Below, in pieces: positions 8,987 to 15,394 of a stretch of 15,631 nucleotides of DNA. Origin of the DNA: Chitinophagales bacterium (GTDB lineage: Bacteria > Bacteroidota > Bacteroidia > Chitinophagales > UBA2359); assembly GCA_020629335.1 (NCBI GenBank), contig JAHDDN010000091.1, positions 1 to 15,631 on the forward strand, in the 5' to 3' direction. Both the position numbers and the translations under genes were made by a program. How positions within the stretch are numbered: the stretch's first letter is position 1; the number at the start of each line of letters is the position of its first letter. Under the pieces are notes generated by a model that had not been told where the DNA came from, searched no databases, and saw nothing but the letters and a program-made list of their open reading frames with translations.

Positions 8987-9168
8987 ATCTACTTAATTAA
9001 ATTATTCGATAAATTTCGAGATAATAAATATACCACTTTTATTAAATAATGGCTTTAGTTGAGCTAAAATTTAATCAAATCGTACCTTGATTGACAAATA
9101 AGTGCGCTTGTAGCAATTAGTTACTCTGTACATACAGTTATTTTGTTTAAAACGGTATTCGTTTACTT
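8987..9168. other. Upstream region of the LamG-Sus operon, no gene seen
   Basis: AT-rich sequence between the start of the PNGase F-like gene and the 8-bp arrays. No open frame of note. I looked for the Bacteroidota -7 box on the minus strand (CAAAnnTA read on plus) and found only an imperfect CAAATCGTA at 9077-9085, so the operon promoter is not identified. Confidence 0.4.
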
Positions 9169-9296
9169 AGTAAAATAGTTAAACAGAATAATAGTATATT
9201 AGTGTATTAGTGAAGTAGTATATCCGTGTATTAGTAGAGTAGTTAGATAGTGTATTAGTTAAGTAGTTGAATAGTGCATTGGTTCAGCAGTTAATC
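9169..9296 (+). repeat. Degenerate 8-bp-period array, 16 units
   Basis: From 9169 the sequence breaks cleanly into sixteen consecutive 8-base units, nearly all starting AGT or GGT: agtaaaat, agttaaac, agaataat, agtatatt, agtgtatt and so on to agttaatc. Because 24 is three units, part of it also reads as four 24-bp repeats (9201-9224, 9225-9248, 9249-9272, 9273-9296). The unit consensus is roughly AGTTNANT. Bases 9297-9338 continue the pattern on the opposite strand (reverse-complement units such as agttaatt, ggttgaat, ggttgatt, agtgtatt, ggttaaat), so the whole locus is an inverted array. Confidence 0.75.
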
Positions 9297-9338
9297 CTAT
9301 TTAACCAATACACTAATCAACCATTCAACCAATTAACT
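9297..9338 (-). repeat. Inverted arm of the 8-bp array
   Basis: Read on the minus strand, this stretch is five further 8-base units (agttaatt, ggttgaat, ggttgatt, agtgtatt, ggttaaat) of the type at 9169-9296. Together with the plus-strand array it forms an imperfect large palindrome centred near 9297. Confidence 0.65.
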
Positions 9339-9369
9339 AAAATGCGAAGTGCGCAGCACAAGCCAAATA

Positions 9370-9397
9370 TTCATAGTTCATCTTTCATTGTTCATAG
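9370..9397 (+). repeat. 7-bp tandem repeat, 4 units
   Basis: Four consecutive 7-base units: ttcatag, ttcatct, ttcattg, ttcatag. TTCAT is fixed and the last two bases vary. It sits between two 8-bp-type arrays in the repeat island. Confidence 0.65.
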
Positions 9398-9448
9398 TTA
9401 TAATGGGCTTCCCTCGCATCGTATTTTGCGAAGATTCCCCCATTTAAA

Positions 9449-9487
9449 CAAACAATCAACAAGTCAAAAATCAACAAATCAACAAGT
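9449..9487 (+). repeat. 8-bp-period array abutting element copy C
   Basis: Units caaacaat, caacaagt, caaaaat (7 bases), caacaaat, caacaagt. The period is the same as at 9169-9296 but the unit sequence differs. The array ends exactly where element copy C begins. Confidence 0.55.
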
Positions 9488-9633
9488 GGCTCGGTCGGGC
9501 TGTCCGTTCTTATGTGGCTGTTCGGCGGCTACTTCACTAAGGCATATTTGTCTGCCACTGCGTGGCCAGCCTGCATCTGCCTAAGTTCCGTAAGCCCCCT
9601 CTCGACGCCACATACCACTACCATCCCTAAGCC
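9488..9633 (-). repeat. Structured interspersed element, copy C (inverted)
   Basis: The same element as copies A, B and D, on the minus strand. In plus coordinates, TATGTGGC (9511-9518) pairs with GCCACATA (9607-9614), GGCGGCT (9524-9530) with AGCCCCC (9593-9599, one mismatch), and GCCAC (9554-9558) with GTGGC (9562-9566) around a TGC loop. GGG (9497-9499) pairs with CCC (9625-9627). A short P1, GGCT (9488-9491) with AGCC (9630-9633), is weak. The second arm P3 of the other copies appears to be missing, so this copy may be truncated. An antisense open frame across it is a by-product of the element, not a gene. Confidence 0.75.
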
Positions 9634-9676
9634 TGTCCTCCCTCGGGGGAGGTGCCCGCAGGGCGGAGGGGGACAG
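9633..9676. repeat. Hairpin repeat CTGTCC...GGACAG
   Basis: CTGTCC (9633-9638) and CCCTC (9640-9644) pair with GAGGG (9666-9670) and GGACAG (9671-9676), with one bulged base. The GC-rich loop carries CGGGGGAGG and GCCCGCAGGGC. It directly abuts copy C. Such 'cctcgggggaggtgcccg' repeats are, from memory, widespread in Bacteroidota. Confidence 0.65.
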
Positions 9677-9748
9677 CGATGAGCACATAGTGATGAGCGA
9701 TGAGTAAAAAACTAATCACTCATCGCTACACGCTATGCGCTCATCGCT
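9675..9748. repeat. Imperfect inverted repeat of AGCGATGAG units
   Basis: A left arm (9675-9705) and right arm (9718-9748), each about 31 bases, are imperfect reverse complements. Both begin and end with AGCGATGAG-type sequence (AGCGATGAGC at 9675, GCTCATCGCT at 9739-9748). The loop is A-rich. It could form a long hairpin. Confidence 0.65.
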
Positions 9749-9756
9749 AGTAATTT

Positions 9757-9945
9757 GTCCTTCTGAACGAAGTGAAAGAATCACTTGAAAGGGAACACTT
9801 GAAAATTAGAACGAACCTTCGCAAGTCGGGCAAAAAGCACCGACCTAAATTTGCGAATTGCTCAAATAGCCTGAAGCTTTAGCTGAAGGAGGCTGAGTAA
9901 TGATTGTCTTCATTTCCCTTCTGTCGCAAGCGTCTCGCTTGTGAC
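9757..9945. repeat. Cluster of further short hairpin repeats
   Basis: Four separate repeats follow one another. At 9757-9782 is a 'ccttctgaacgaagtgaa' sequence of a kind common in many bacteria. At 9818-9857 TTCGCAA and GTCGG pair with CCGAC and TTGCGAA, with a bulge. At 9870-9889 CCT-ga-AGCT-tt-AGCT-ga-AGG forms a small symmetric hairpin, flanked by AGCC/GGCT extensions. At 9923-9945 GTCGCAAGCG pairs with CGCTTGTGAC around TCT. Each looks like a different REP-like family. No gene is credible in this stretch. Confidence 0.6.
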
Positions 9946-9998
9946 TTCTTGTCCCTTTCATAATGAAAAGCCCGCTATTTACAATAAGTAATAAAATA

Positions 9999-10098
9999 TA
10001 AATTTGTATATTTGATTTTGTGAATAAGGAAAGAGGAGAGTTATCACTCAAGATATTAGGATTAACTCTATAATTTTTATATCTAAGTTATATATTTG
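9999..10098 (+). promoter_or_regulatory. Candidate promoter region of the restriction gene
   Basis: Three boxes match the Bacteroidota -7 consensus TAnnTTTG: TAAATTTG (9999-10006), TATATTTG (10007-10014) and TATATTTG (10091-10098). The last ends 20 bases before the start codon and is the best placed. None has a clean TTG at about 19 bases upstream, so the assignment is tentative. Confidence 0.45.
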
Positions 10099-10115
10099 TC
10101 TATAAATACTATAGA
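10099..10115. promoter_or_regulatory. Candidate controller-protein operator
   Basis: TCTATA (10099-10104) and TATAGA (10110-10115) form an inverted repeat with a 5-base spacer, between the -7 box at 10091 and the nuclease start codon. The core ATACTATA (10106-10113) recurs at 11520-11527 just after the methyltransferase promoter. A binding site for the Xre-type controller encoded between the two genes is plausible but unproven. Confidence 0.35.
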
Positions 10116-10118
10116 ACT

Positions 10119-11249
10119 ATGGCAAAAAGAAAGAACTTAAAAATTTCACTGACAAAATTTGGATATCACAAGCTAGCTTACTTACTGATGGATTATGATA
10201 CAAGTGAAATTCTGAATCATCTTGATCATGAGAAAGATAAAATAGATATTGTTCAAGCTAAGAAAATCTTATCATCATATTACCGAAAAGATAATAAGAT
10301 ACCTAAGTTTTGGAATAAGGTTAAAGAACTCGGACAGCAAGATATAAGAGACTTAATATTTTATTCTATCATTTTAAGCCATAATAGATTAATTGATATT
10401 GTATCTGCTGCATTTAAAGATAACAATGGACGAATTTATAGAGATAATCCATTTATCAGCATAAAAGAATATACCAATTTTGCCAGAACTGTATTTGAGC
10501 TAGGGTTTATTGTCGAAGAAGAACTAATTAAAGGAAATGAATTTTTTACACTAGATGTTTCAAGGCTGTATTATAAATTCTATTTGCCAAGTTGGATCTT
10601 GGAATTAGTCAATATAAAAGCTTTAGATGCAGGTTGGGATGAATCTACTGATATTCTAAATTATATTAAAGATCAAAGAATTCATTTACTTTTTAACTTA
10701 AGTTATCAAGAATTCAAAAATTGGATTAAAGGACAAATAGATGAACAAAATATAAGGCTAAAGAAAGGACAAGAAAGGAAATATAAACAGGGCTTAAAGT
10801 TTAAATCGGGACATTCTCCAAAATATGAAGGTAAATCAATAATAAATCAGTTGCCCAAAGAAAGGACTGTAACTCTTATACACAATAGGCTTCAAACTAA
10901 AATTTACCACTTATTGATAGAAGAGTTTCCTGAAGATCAAATTGGGACAGAAGTTCAAAGTAATAATGGAAGTATTGATATTGTTCGAATATCTTCTCAG
11001 GGGAAAATTTTATATGAATTGAAGACTTCGAATGATATAAAAACTTCAATCCGTAAAGCATTTGGTCAAATTATGGAGTATGCATATTGGTCGCATATTC
11101 CTGAAATTCATTCACTAATAATTATATCACCCGCCCCTGTATCAAAAGGTGTAATTAAATACTTGAAGACTATTCGGGAGCAATTTAGAATTCCTTTGTT
11201 CTATCAACATTTCGATGAGAAGAACATGAACTTAAGTAAATTATATTAG
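10119..11249 (+). CDS. Type II restriction endonuclease, PD-(D/E)xK fold
   Basis: A 376-residue protein whose last third carries a PD-(D/E)xK nuclease core: E278 in GTEVQ, D287 in SIDIV, then E300 and K302 in YELKTS, followed by a helix with QIMEY (317-321). These would bind Mg and cut DNA. The first two-thirds (about 1-240) are helical and charged and may hold target recognition; I do not recognise the family or specificity. The restriction role rests on context: a controller gene starts 3 bases after its stop and an adenine methyltransferase follows. That is the standard make-up of a C-protein-regulated type II system. The start Met at 10119 lies 20 bases after a TAnnTTTG box. The cassette is visibly more AT-rich than the neighbouring Sus operon, consistent with horizontal transfer. 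A different defence nuclease is the main alternative. Confidence 0.8.
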   Translation: MAKRKNLKISLTKFGYHKLAYLLMDYDTSEILNHLDHEKDKIDIVQAKKILSSYYRKDNKIPKFWNKVKELGQQDIRDLIFYSIILSHNRLIDIVSAAFKDNNGRIYRDNPFISIKEYTNFARTVFELGFIVEEELIKGNEFFTLDVSRLYYKFYLPSWILELVNIKALDAGWDESTDILNYIKDQRIHLLFNLSYQEFKNWIKGQIDEQNIRLKKGQERKYKQGLKFKSGHSPKYEGKSIINQLPKERTVTLIHNRLQTKIYHLLIEEFPEDQIGTEVQSNNGSIDIVRISSQGKILYELKTSNDIKTSIRKAFGQIMEYAYWSHIPEIHSLIIISPAPVSKGVIKYLKTIREQFRIPLFYQHFDEKNMNLSKLY

Positions 11250-11252
11250 AAG

Positions 11253-11477
11253 ATGAAAAGTAATGCTTTAATAGAATTAGGCAATCGCATAAAAATGTAT
11301 CGGAACGCAAGAGGATTATCGCAAAGCCAACTTTCTGATAAATGTAAATTGCATAGAACTTATTTGAGTATGGTAGAAAGAGGAGAGAAAAATTTAACAA
11401 TTACAAGTCTAATTAAAATAGCAACAGCACTTAATGTAGAATTGACAGACCTACTAAAAAATCTTCCTAAAAATTAA
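11253..11477 (+). CDS. Restriction-modification controller protein, Xre-type HTH
   Basis: A 74-residue protein consisting almost only of a helix-turn-helix of the Xre/Cro type (about 10-66): GNRIKMYRNARGLSQSQLSDK, then HRTYLSMVERGEKNLTITSLIKIATAL. The GLSQ..L...HRTYLS.VERGEKN pattern is the signature of C proteins, small dimeric regulators that delay nuclease expression until the methyltransferase has protected the genome. It starts 3 bases after the nuclease stop, so the two form an operon and the protein would control its own and the nuclease's transcription. The methyltransferase downstream has its own promoter. Typical C genes precede or overlap the nuclease gene; here C is second, which is less common. 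Confidence 0.88.
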   Translation: MKSNALIELGNRIKMYRNARGLSQSQLSDKCKLHRTYLSMVERGEKNLTITSLIKIATALNVELTDLLKNLPKN

Positions 11478-11488
11478 TATCTACAAAG

Positions 11489-11518
11489 TTGGATTTTTAA
11501 ATAAATTATCTAATTTTG
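11489..11518 (+). promoter_or_regulatory. Promoter of the methyltransferase gene (Bacteroidota type)
   Basis: TTG (11489-11491), a 19-base spacer and TAATTTTG (11511-11518) match the Bacteroidota -33/-7 consensus exactly. It lies in the 60-base gap after the controller gene and 19 bases before the methyltransferase ATG. This gives the methyltransferase independent, early expression, as expected for a C-regulated system. Confidence 0.8.
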
Positions 11519-11537
11519 CATACTATAAGTAACAATA

Positions 11538-12728
11538 ATGATAGAAGCAATACAAATACCTCATATTGTAAAATATATGGGTTCTAAAAGAAATCTAATA
11601 GACTTTATCGTACAAAATATTCAAGAAATAGACCCATCTGGTAAGATGAGACTATATGATGTTTTTGCGGGGTCAGCTGTTGTGGGAGGTGCATTTAGAA
11701 ATATTAGACCTGTTACATCCAATGATATTCAATATTACTCTTCTATAATCGGAAAAATTTATCTTCAAAATTACTATTGGGATAAGCAAAAACCTAATAT
11801 AATAGATGAGTTTATTGAAAAAGCAAAAAGTCAATATGAAAAAATATTATCCCGTCTAAAAGTTCCTCTAATTGATTATAGTAATGCTCCTGAAGTAGAA
11901 GAAATAATCAGAATTGAGAATATACACAAGAATTTATTAGAAAGTGAATTTAAAGGCTTTGATCATGTTTTTATTCAGCGTTTCAGTGGAACTTATTGGT
12001 CTCTACATCAATGTGCAGCTATTGATTCAATTATTTCTACATTAAGATCGAACTACGGTGAGGAGGATTTCTTTTATAATGTTGTCCATGGAGCTTTGAT
12101 GTTTTCTATGGCTTATTGTTCTCAAAGTACTGGACACTATGCTCAGTATAGAGACTTAAATATAGAAAATATTGAAGACATTCTGATTTATCGAAAGAAA
12201 AGTATATTTACACTTTTTGAGCAAAAGATATACTCATTAAAAGAAAACTTTAATGGTTCAAATAACAGTGATCTTTCCCATCAATATACTAACTACGATT
12301 TCTTAGACTCAATTAATAATTCTGAGAAGAATTCAATAGTTTATGCTGATCCACCTTATCAGTTTGTTCATTATAGCAGATTTTATCATGCTCTTGAAAC
12401 TTTAGTAAAGTATGATTATCCAGAAGTTAGATATAAAGGCAGGTATCGAACTGATAGACATCAATCTCCTTTCTGTATTAAGACAAAAGTCAAAGATGCA
12501 TTTAAAGTTATGTTTTCTGCTGTAGCAAAGAAGAATTCCATTCTAGTATTGAGCTATTCTGATAATGGGATGATTAGCCTTCCTGAATTATTAGACTGTG
12601 CCAACCAAATAGACAATAGATATAAAGTATCTGTAAAAGAAAAAGAATATCTTCATAGCACAATGGGAAGACAAAAAGATAAATACCGAGAAGTAAAAGA
12701 GATACTTCTGTTGTTTGAGCCTATCTAA
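11538..12728 (+). CDS. D12-class DNA N6-adenine methyltransferase
   Basis: A 396-residue enzyme that methylates adenine N6 from S-adenosylmethionine, protecting the host from the cognate nuclease. Motifs appear in alpha-class order: motif X KYMGSKR (12-18), motif I DVFAGSAVVGGAF (41-53) for AdoMet binding, and motif IV YADPPY (269-274) for catalysis. SYSDNG (339-344) and REVKEILLLF (384-393) match the C-terminal strands of the D12 family. Length is larger than Dam-type enzymes (about 270-300). The extra sequence lies between motifs I and IV (about 80-260, with FIQRFSGTYWSLHQCAAID) and probably includes the target recognition domain. The recognition site is not readable. It is the last gene of the cassette; element copy D starts 42 bases after its stop. 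Confidence 0.93.
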   Translation: MIEAIQIPHIVKYMGSKRNLIDFIVQNIQEIDPSGKMRLYDVFAGSAVVGGAFRNIRPVTSNDIQYYSSIIGKIYLQNYYWDKQKPNIIDEFIEKAKSQYEKILSRLKVPLIDYSNAPEVEEIIRIENIHKNLLESEFKGFDHVFIQRFSGTYWSLHQCAAIDSIISTLRSNYGEEDFFYNVVHGALMFSMAYCSQSTGHYAQYRDLNIENIEDILIYRKKSIFTLFEQKIYSLKENFNGSNNSDLSHQYTNYDFLDSINNSEKNSIVYADPPYQFVHYSRFYHALETLVKYDYPEVRYKGRYRTDRHQSPFCIKTKVKDAFKVMFSAVAKKNSILVLSYSDNGMISLPELLDCANQIDNRYKVSVKEKEYLHSTMGRQKDKYREVKEILLLFEPI

Positions 12729-12932
12729 AAAAATTCTAAGACTGTAGCTAATTGAGTTGCCCCCCCCCACCGCATAGGGATAGCAGTGGTATGTGGCGTC
12801 GAGAAGTAGCTTACGGCGCTTAGTGATGCGATGGCTGGCCCGCAGGGCAGACAAGCAGCACTTAGCAGAGTAGCTACTGAACAGCCACATAAGAACGGAT
12901 AGCCCGCCCCATTATTTTTTTGGCCAGCCATT

Positions 12933-12958
12933 GTAGGGGCGGACCTATGTGTCCGCCC
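12933..12958. repeat. GTAGGGGCG-type hairpin nested in copy D
   Basis: GGGCGGAC (12937-12944) pairs perfectly with GTCCGCCC (12951-12958) around CTATGT. It begins GTAGGGGCG, recalling the GTAGGGACG start of the hairpins in copies A and B, and it occupies the same P3 arm. A free-standing relative is at 15361-15386. Confidence 0.8.
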
Positions 12959-12969
12959 GCTGCCCACCT

Positions 12970-13007
12970 ACCTGTGTGTCCGTCCGCTACCTGTGTGTCC
13001 GCACGCT
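12970..13007 (+). repeat. Two 19-bp tandem copies in the P3 loop of copy D
   Basis: Two tandem units, 12970-12988 and 12989-13007, read acctgtgtgtccgtccgct and acctgtgtgtccgcacgct. They look like duplications of the right side of the adjacent hairpin (acctatgtgtccgcccgct at 12943-12961), so the loop appears to grow by local duplication. Confidence 0.7.
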
Positions 13008-13055
13008 GGCCAAAAAAATAATGGGATGCGCCTAATAATAAAGCATTTATTACAC

Positions 13056-14216
13056 CTAATTAATATCCCCTCCAATAGAAAGTCCACTCGGCACACTCTC
13101 AGGAATACTTTTATCAAAATCATCGTCATTTAAAGCATTTAAAAAGGCCACAATTTCATCCATATCCCTTCGATTTAATCGCAAGCGTCTGGCATCTTCG
13201 TCAATCTCATTATCTCTTACATTCGAGTTTTGAGAATCACCATTATTACCAGATATCTCATCATAAAACTCCAGTACATCCTCTAAATCATCCAATACAC
13301 CATTGTGCATATAAGGCGCACTTGAATTTAAGTTTCTTAAAGTAGGGGTACGAAAATCAAAATTGCCATTAGCACCATCATCGTCCACCAAGGGATGATC
13401 AGGCACACTAAGCGTATGCAATTCAAAATCAGAGAACATAGGCCCATTATGGCAATTAGCACAACCAACATCAATAAAAGTATGCATTCCATCGATAGCT
13501 TGATTACTCATGGCGTCAAAATCACCACGCATATAGCGATCAAAAGGGCTATTATTGGCTACTATGCCTCTTTGGAAGGTGGCAAGGGCTTGTGCGAGAG
13601 TCGCTTCACTGGCGGTATTCTCTCCAAAAGCCGCTGCAAATAAATCTTGATAGGCAGGTATCGCATTAATACGATCTAAAACGGTATCAACTATATCCTC
13701 CTCTGCGATAGCTGTACCTCGCATCTCTTCATGGGATAAAATGGGTAAAAGTGCTTGTTCCTCCAAACCAAATGCTCGATTATCCCAAAACATGGGCGCA
13801 TCATCAGGATCGTAATTTCCATTAGTATCAATCCCATTAAATCCAGTATTAATGATTGTTGGAGAATTTCTTTTGACAACTACTCCATTCGTTCTATTAG
13901 GCCCAAGCCCTTCTCCATTTACACCAGAAGAAAGCTCCCGCCCATCAGCATATCCTAAATCGGGATGATGGCAAGAAGCACAAGCAACATCTTTAGAACC
14001 CGATAAGATCGGATCCCAAAAAAGTGTTCGGCCCAATAGAAATTTTTCTTCTGAATAAGGGTTATTAGTAGGAAACTGTACTGTTTCTGGCAGTGCATTA
14101 ATTTCGTTTATGATATCTTCTATCATAGCTTCATCACTATCTCCTTGACAAGAGCTAGCAAACAATAATACACCGCAAATTAGGTAGCCAATCGGAGTTC
14201 TGAATTTTGTACTCAT
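13056..14216 (-). CDS. Di-haem cytochrome c peroxidase / MauG-family lipoprotein
   Basis: A 386-residue protein from the preferred start, with two c-type haem sites: CASCH (79-83) and CANCH (252-256). Family enzymes reduce hydrogen peroxide to water using electrons from small cytochromes, or act as MauG-like oxidases. The conserved RTPTLRNLNSSAPYMHNG block (289-306) follows the second haem. The N-terminus MSTKFRTPIG is followed by a hydrophobic run and ASSC (C23), a lipoprotein signal, so the protein is exported and membrane-anchored. I chose the Met at 14216 because the frame open upstream (to 14306) adds 30 charged residues that would bury this signal. The opening IINEINALPETVQFPTNNPYSEEKFLLGRTLFWDP is typical of the family. 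It is convergent with the methyltransferase and apparently single-gene. Confidence 0.92.
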   Translation of the reverse strand: MSTKFRTPIGYLICGVLLFASSCQGDSDEAMIEDIINEINALPETVQFPTNNPYSEEKFLLGRTLFWDPILSGSKDVACASCHHPDLGYADGRELSSGVNGEGLGPNRTNGVVVKRNSPTIINTGFNGIDTNGNYDPDDAPMFWDNRAFGLEEQALLPILSHEEMRGTAIAEEDIVDTVLDRINAIPAYQDLFAAAFGENTASEATLAQALATFQRGIVANNSPFDRYMRGDFDAMSNQAIDGMHTFIDVGCANCHNGPMFSDFELHTLSVPDHPLVDDDGANGNFDFRTPTLRNLNSSAPYMHNGVLDDLEDVLEFYDEISGNNGDSQNSNVRDNEIDEDARRLRLNRRDMDEIVAFLNALNDDDFDKSIPESVPSGLSIGGDIN

Positions 14217-14344
14217 GAACTGTAAGTTTTTGAACTCATTTAATTTTTTTTGATGTAGCTGAAAATCAGCTAATTTTTCGTAGTTCAAGGCATTTTTGAG
14301 GTGCATAGCAGGGCTAAGTGCCGAAAAAATAACGATGAAATACG

Positions 14345-14373
14345 GAAAATTAACGATTTTCTAAGCCAGCAAA
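14345..14373 (-). promoter_or_regulatory. Possible promoter of the peroxidase gene
   Basis: Read on the minus strand: TTTG (14370-14373), 17 bases, then TAATTTTC (14345-14352), one base off the Bacteroidota -7 consensus. It lies about 130 bases before the preferred start at 14216. The spacing is slightly short, so confidence is low. Confidence 0.3.
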
Positions 14374-14490
14374 AAAACTTTAAATGAGTTCTTGTGATAG
14401 GCTCCTAGGGAAATAGGTTAGGATAAGCTTATAACGTCCTAAAAAGAGATATATTTTGTTGGGTACTTTAAAAAAAACACTTTAACCCTT

Positions 14491-15330
14491 TTACTTCTTC
14501 CTCCTAGCATCCAACCGCCTAAAATACTGCAACACCAACTTAGGATAAGTATCCGGAAACCACCTTACAATCTTATCAATCACACTCGCATCATTCCCAA
14601 TCAATACCCGACCCTTTCTCTTCTTAATTCCCTTAATAATTTGCTTAGCCGCCTCCTCAGGTGAAGTAACCGCCGCCTTATCAAACTCCTTTTTCAATTT
14701 TTTTATTTCTTTTTCAGAAGCATTATCCCATCTCGAATTATTCACAATATTCGTATCAATACCACCAGGATGAACACTAATCACATTCACATGCGGATGC
14801 TCCGCTAACATCTCAATTCGAAGCGATTCAGTAAAACCCCTAATCGCAAATTTAGTCGTACAATAAGGAGCCTGCTTAGGAATACCTGTAATACCAAACA
14901 CACTCGATAAATTCACAATAAAAGCCTCTGGTCGCATAATCAAATGCGGCAAAAAGGCCTTCGTTCCATAAATCATCCCCCACATATTAATATTCACGAT
15001 CCACTCAAACTCATCCCAACTCACATCCTTCACTGACAGACGCCCCAATGCCACTCCCGCATTATTGATCACCCCATCCACTTGCCCATGCTTTTCCGCC
15101 ACCTCATCCACAAAACGATAAATTGCCTCTCGATCCGCCACATCAAAATAATGCTGACTCACCTGCACGCCATCGCCTAACAACTCATCCGTCACCGCCT
15201 GCAAATTATCGACATCATAATCATTAATCGCCAATTTCGCCCCCTTCTTTCCAAGTGACTTTGCCAATGCCTTCCCAATCCCAGAGCCAGCCCCAGTAAT
15301 CGCAATCACCTTATTTTTTAATGTGTCCAT
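14491..15330 (-). CDS. Short-chain dehydrogenase/reductase (SDR), classical type
   Basis: A 279-residue NAD(P)-dependent oxidoreductase with a Rossmann fold. Visible motifs are TGAGSGIG (12-19) for cofactor binding, NNAG (89-92), N115, S142 or S143, and the catalytic Y156/K160 in YCTTK, followed by PGG (188-190). An acidic residue after the second strand (D37 in INDYD) favours NAD over NADP, by family rule. The C-terminus runs about 30 residues past the core with a basic, partly amphipathic tail (IDKIVRWFPDTYPKLVLQYFRRLDARRKK region) that might contact membrane; this is a guess. The substrate is unknown. The gene is apparently transcribed alone: the peroxidase lies about 270 bases downstream on the same strand, and the upstream side holds only repeats. 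Confidence 0.92.
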   Translation of the reverse strand: MDTLKNKVIAITGAGSGIGKALAKSLGKKGAKLAINDYDVDNLQAVTDELLGDGVQVSQHYFDVADREAIYRFVDEVAEKHGQVDGVINNAGVALGRLSVKDVSWDEFEWIVNINMWGMIYGTKAFLPHLIMRPEAFIVNLSSVFGITGIPKQAPYCTTKFAIRGFTESLRIEMLAEHPHVNVISVHPGGIDTNIVNNSRWDNASEKEIKKLKKEFDKAAVTSPEEAAKQIIKGIKKRKGRVLIGNDASVIDKIVRWFPDTYPKLVLQYFRRLDARRKK

Positions 15331-15360
15331 ATTTTTTTGTTAATCCAATTATTAATTAAT

Positions 15361-15386
15361 GTAGGGGCGAACCTATGTGTGCGCCC
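15361..15386. repeat. GTAGGGGCG-type hairpin, free-standing copy
   Basis: Close relative of 12933-12958 (same GTAGGGGCG start and ACCTATGTGT centre), here with an imperfect stem: GGGCG and AC pair with GT and CGCCC across an A-G mismatch. It lies 31 bases upstream of the SDR start codon and is not inside a copy of the large element. Confidence 0.75.
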
Positions 15387-15394
15387 TCTCTCCA

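Larger units (their letters stand above)
12771..13030 (+). repeat. Structured interspersed element, copy D
   Basis: The most complete copy. P1 is CGCAT (12771-12775) with ATGCG (13026-13030), a different sequence from copies A and B in the same place. GGG (12777-12779) pairs with CCC (12903-12905), TATGTGGC (12790-12797) with GCCACATA (12884-12891), AGTAGCT (12805-12811) with AGCTACT (12872-12878), and GCCC-GCA-GGGC (12838-12848) forms the end hairpin. P3 is a perfect 21-bp inverted repeat, 12908-12928 with 13005-13025, whose second half directly abuts P1. It fills the gap between two convergent genes (methyltransferase and peroxidase), ending 26 bases from the peroxidase stop. The T-run within P3 might also act in termination. 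Confidence 0.82.

Noticed and set aside
9169..9487. CRISPR array
   Set aside because: The repeats are 7-8 bases, degenerate and without unique spacers, and no cas gene is present.
9267..9584. 105-residue open frame on the plus strand
   Set aside because: It spans 8-bp and 7-bp arrays and the antisense of element copy C. Its Cys- and Leu-rich end is a translation of the repeat.
12725..12967. 80-residue open frame on the minus strand with similarity to the frame across copy C
   Set aside because: The similarity (PFLCGCS, AT) comes from the shared element. Changes between copies follow base pairing, not codons, and copy A hits a stop in this frame.
14217..14306. 30-residue N-terminal extension of the peroxidase
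   Set aside because: The extension is charged and would place the lipoprotein signal internally. The Met at 14216 directly starts a normal signal sequence.
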